DNA from: Deltaproteobacteria bacterium
GTDB lineage: Bacteria; Desulfobacterota; Binatia; Bin18
Assembly (NCBI GenBank): GCA_016874775.1
Contig: VGTJ01000014.1
Location: 1 to 51,148 of the forward strand
Direction of reading: 5' to 3'
Length of the DNA: 51,148 nucleotides
The position numbers and the translations under genes were made by a program. Under the pieces are notes generated by a model. That model ran no database searches, was not told the DNA's origin, and saw nothing but the letters and a program-made list of their open reading frames with translations. Shown piece after piece: positions 49,092-51,148 of this stretch (its first letter is position 1; each line of letters opens with the position of its first letter).

Positions 49092-50879
49092 TCAAATCAT
49101 CACTCTTAGTGATATAAAAGAAGGCCACACGGTACTGTGATGAACGACGTTGGTTGCGACCCTGATATCGGCATTGGTGTCGAGGGCCAAGAGGAGGTTG
49201 CCGCTATTGGTATTGCGCGCCCGGCGAGGAAAGTTACTGCTGGTGATGTCTACTTGCACGCGGCTGCCCGCAGGAAACGTGTGATAGATATCGCCGAGTT
49301 CGATGGTCAGCTCATAGACGTGCTCCGGCACTAAGGGTTGAGGCCCGGCTGCTATCTCCCGACACATGGCCCGCACAACGCTATCCATCAACAACATCGC
49401 GCAACCATCGGGCTGTACTTCAATCAGCTTGGCGACAAAGTCGGTATCCGGGCAGTTCGACTCAACGTGGAGCGTCACCGACACCGGGCCCGCAATCGTA
49501 AGGTGGTTGGCGAGCCGTTCACCCTGATATTGCAACCCGTAGTTTGGCAATGTCTGTACCGGGCGTTGGTCTCGTGGACCAGCTTCGATCAGCATGTTAC
49601 GTCCACCTGATGTCGGCATCGGTCTGTTGGGATCGTAGATGTAACTGCGCACCTCTCCGCTCGGGCCGTCGGCACTGAGGCGACCATCACCGGTCAAATA
49701 GAATCGCTGCTGCGTTCCACCCGCAGGTGGCCACTGTTCAGCATGCTGCCAGTCGTTCGCGCGATAGTTCTTCTGATCTGCCACCCACGCGTATGGTGCA
49801 TAGAACACCGCGGGTTCATCGACGATCGTGGTGCGCTCGCCTTTCAGCCAGTGGTCAAACCACTCGAAGTAGGGGTCGCGCGGCCAGAACTGACGTTCAT
49901 AGACGAAGTAGTGGCCGTTGGGGCCAATCCACAAACGTTGCTTGCCTACGCGTGCGTGAATCTCGCGAAATGCCGCAATAACACTGGTCAGGAAGATATC
50001 GAACCAGGTTGTGACATGAAATCCAGGGACATTGATCGTGGCGCGAAAGTTGTGGCGCGCACGAAAGACATCCGGCATCGGATGGCTGAGGATCTCGTCA
50101 AGGTATGGTTGCCAGGTCGAGCAGTCGGGGTACCCAATCAGCGGCAGATGCATCCACTCGGGTGCACCAATGAACGGCGGATCGGCCTGACGTGCGGCGT
50201 CGAGGGCCAGATAGCGGGCGTGCGCTGACTGGGCGATGCTCGCAAGTTGCTCGGCAGTGAGGTTGTACTTCCGCATGACTGCCTCACGATGAGAGACCGA
50301 AAGCCCGGGGATGTTCCTGGCTACCCACAGCCACAAGCGTTCCATCTCGATCGATTGGCCTTCGTAGACCACATCGTCATAGATGCTCGAACCGCCGACC
50401 TGGGCAAAAAAGCATCGTACACTTGGATGCCCTTGCGAGGCAGCCGCTAATGCGGTGGTTGCGCCTGCGGACGACCCCGAGAGACCGACCTGGTGGTTCG
50501 TCCACGGCTCAGTCGCGATCCATTCGAGGGTATCGTAGCCATCGTTGGCGTCATCGCCATAAACGTGGTCCTCACCCTCAGACCCATAACGTCCGCGTGT
50601 GTCTTGATAGACTGCAGCGTAGCCACGCCGTACGATCTCACGCCAACCGCGTAAGATCGAACCTCGCAGCGGATCGTTAGGGTTTGGCAGCCAGCCTTTG
50701 GTCGGATCGGTGATGTTTTTCCCTTCAGGTGAGGTGATGCCGTAGGGCGTGCGCTGCACGATCGCCGGGTATTGCGGCCCGCCACTCTCAGGGAGGAAGA
50801 CGAAGGTATTCAATTTTACGCCGTCTCGCATCGAAACCATCGCCTGAAAACAGCGCGCACCGTCGATTGTGTGGAACAT
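49092..50879 (-). CDS. CocE/NonD-family hydrolase
   Basis: A 595-residue alpha/beta-hydrolase of the X-Pro dipeptidyl-peptidase (S15)/cocaine esterase group. The N-terminal domain contains [29 protein letters not shown] and the nucleophile elbow [11 protein letters not shown], with Ser137 the probable nucleophile. The C-terminal jelly-roll domain has [31 protein letters not shown]-like sequence (here [11 protein letters not shown]). Relatives cleave esters, amides and beta-lactam acyl groups. No signal peptide is obvious, so it is probably cytoplasmic. The 200 bp between it and the next gene contain nothing recognisable. Confidence 0.87.
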   Translation of the reverse strand: [595 protein letters not shown]

Positions 50880-51035
50880 GGATCAGTCCCTCCCAAGCTG
50901 CTTACCCTGCCAGTGACGCCGAGTTCCTCGCCGTACGTACGGGCTTAGGGTTTTGTCTTTCTGTACAGTGACAAGTGGTAACGTTTCAATATCTCGGCTC
51001 CTAAGGCGAATTCTGGAAAAGAAAATCCCCCTATA

Positions 51036-51148
51036 TCAGTCAGGAGTAGCGGGGCGGATGAAGATGTCCCACTTGGGCAACTTGGGATGACGCTCCAGTC
51101 GCGCTTCGACCGTCCGCATGGCTGTCTTGTTCAGGGTAATGCCGCGCA
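51036..51148 (-). CDS. C-terminal end of an unidentified gene (partial)
   Basis: The last 36 codons of a minus-strand gene that continues beyond the window. The sequence ITLNKTAMRTVEARLERH followed by PKLPKWDIFIRPATPD reads as a normal protein end. It vaguely recalls the ends of some transposases (LPxWDIxIRP), but that is memory, not proof. The 156 bp between it and the CocE gene show no further feature. Confidence 0.5.
   Translation of the reverse strand, partial: RGITLNKTAMRTVEARLERHPKLPKWDIFIRPATPD

Noticed and set aside
1-51148. tRNA, rRNA or prophage genes
   Set aside because: No cloverleaf with conserved TTCGA loop, rRNA core sequence, integrase or phage structural gene was recognised on either strand; a dedicated scan would be needed to exclude small RNAs.

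Overview
The window looks like chromosomal DNA of a metabolically versatile, probably soil- or sediment-dwelling, uncultured proteobacterium-like organism (about 55% G+C by eye). The mix of LLM flavoproteins, PF04909 amidohydrolases, SDRs, CaiB/BaiF CoA-transferases, ring hydroxylases and small c-type cytochromes recalls Binatota, Tectomicrobia and deltaproteobacterial MAGs. That placement is inference; there is no rRNA or marker gene here to test it.

Layout. (1) 1-5.4 kb: a possible small lipoprotein, an exported CxxC protein and an HPF/RaiA ribosome protein, divergent from a NhaR-type LysR regulator; then a glutathionyl-hydroquinone reductase-like GST. (2) 4.9-14.4 kb: catabolic genes (VOC, fumarylacetoacetase-fold hydrolase, cyclase-family hydrolase, amidohydrolase, TfdA-like dioxygenase, LLM oxidoreductase, acyl-CoA-dehydrogenase-like monooxygenase), interrupted by uup and a GIY-YIG gene. 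(3) 14.5-24.9 kb: paaABC-E without paaD, an SDR, and a minus-strand operon with two complete Rieske hydroxylase alpha/beta pairs (BenAB-like, then NagGH-like) plus an SDR. (4) 25.4-33.8 kb: SMP-30 and MBL hydrolases, then a redox/stress island: three related monoheme cytochromes c, a tetraheme NapC/NrfH-like protein, four CBS-pair proteins (one frameshifted), a BCAM0308-like zinc-ribbon protein and a ferritin-like protein. (5) 34-51 kb: an SDR-TPR pair, two divergent amidohydrolases, a DapDC-like decarboxylase, an acetyl-CoA hydrolase/transferase operon with two GNATs (one AcuA-like), UspA, CaiB/BaiF, an acyl-CoA dehydrogenase, an ATP-grasp/low-MW phosphatase fusion, a CocE-type hydrolase and the end of an unidentified gene.

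Two signals go beyond the gene list. First, a paired 18-bp operator (consensus TTTCGCAGAAATAGGAAA, copies 30-32 bp apart) occurs in four intergenic regions, all in front of the CBS, cytochrome, BCAM0308 and UspA genes. In three of the four it lies 27-39 bp from sigma-54-type -24/-12 elements, mostly in divergent pairs. This looks like a sigma-54 stress or low-oxygen regulon whose activator is not in the window. Second, a family of small non-autonomous elements has imperfect terminal inverted repeats beginning TAAATCGGACCAC. In four cases the first TAA of the repeat is the stop codon of the adjacent gene, and the interiors of the elements are swapped between unrelated hairpin modules. Other nested repeats, including two inverted 195-bp copies with 11-12-bp direct repeats, fill most convergent gene junctions.
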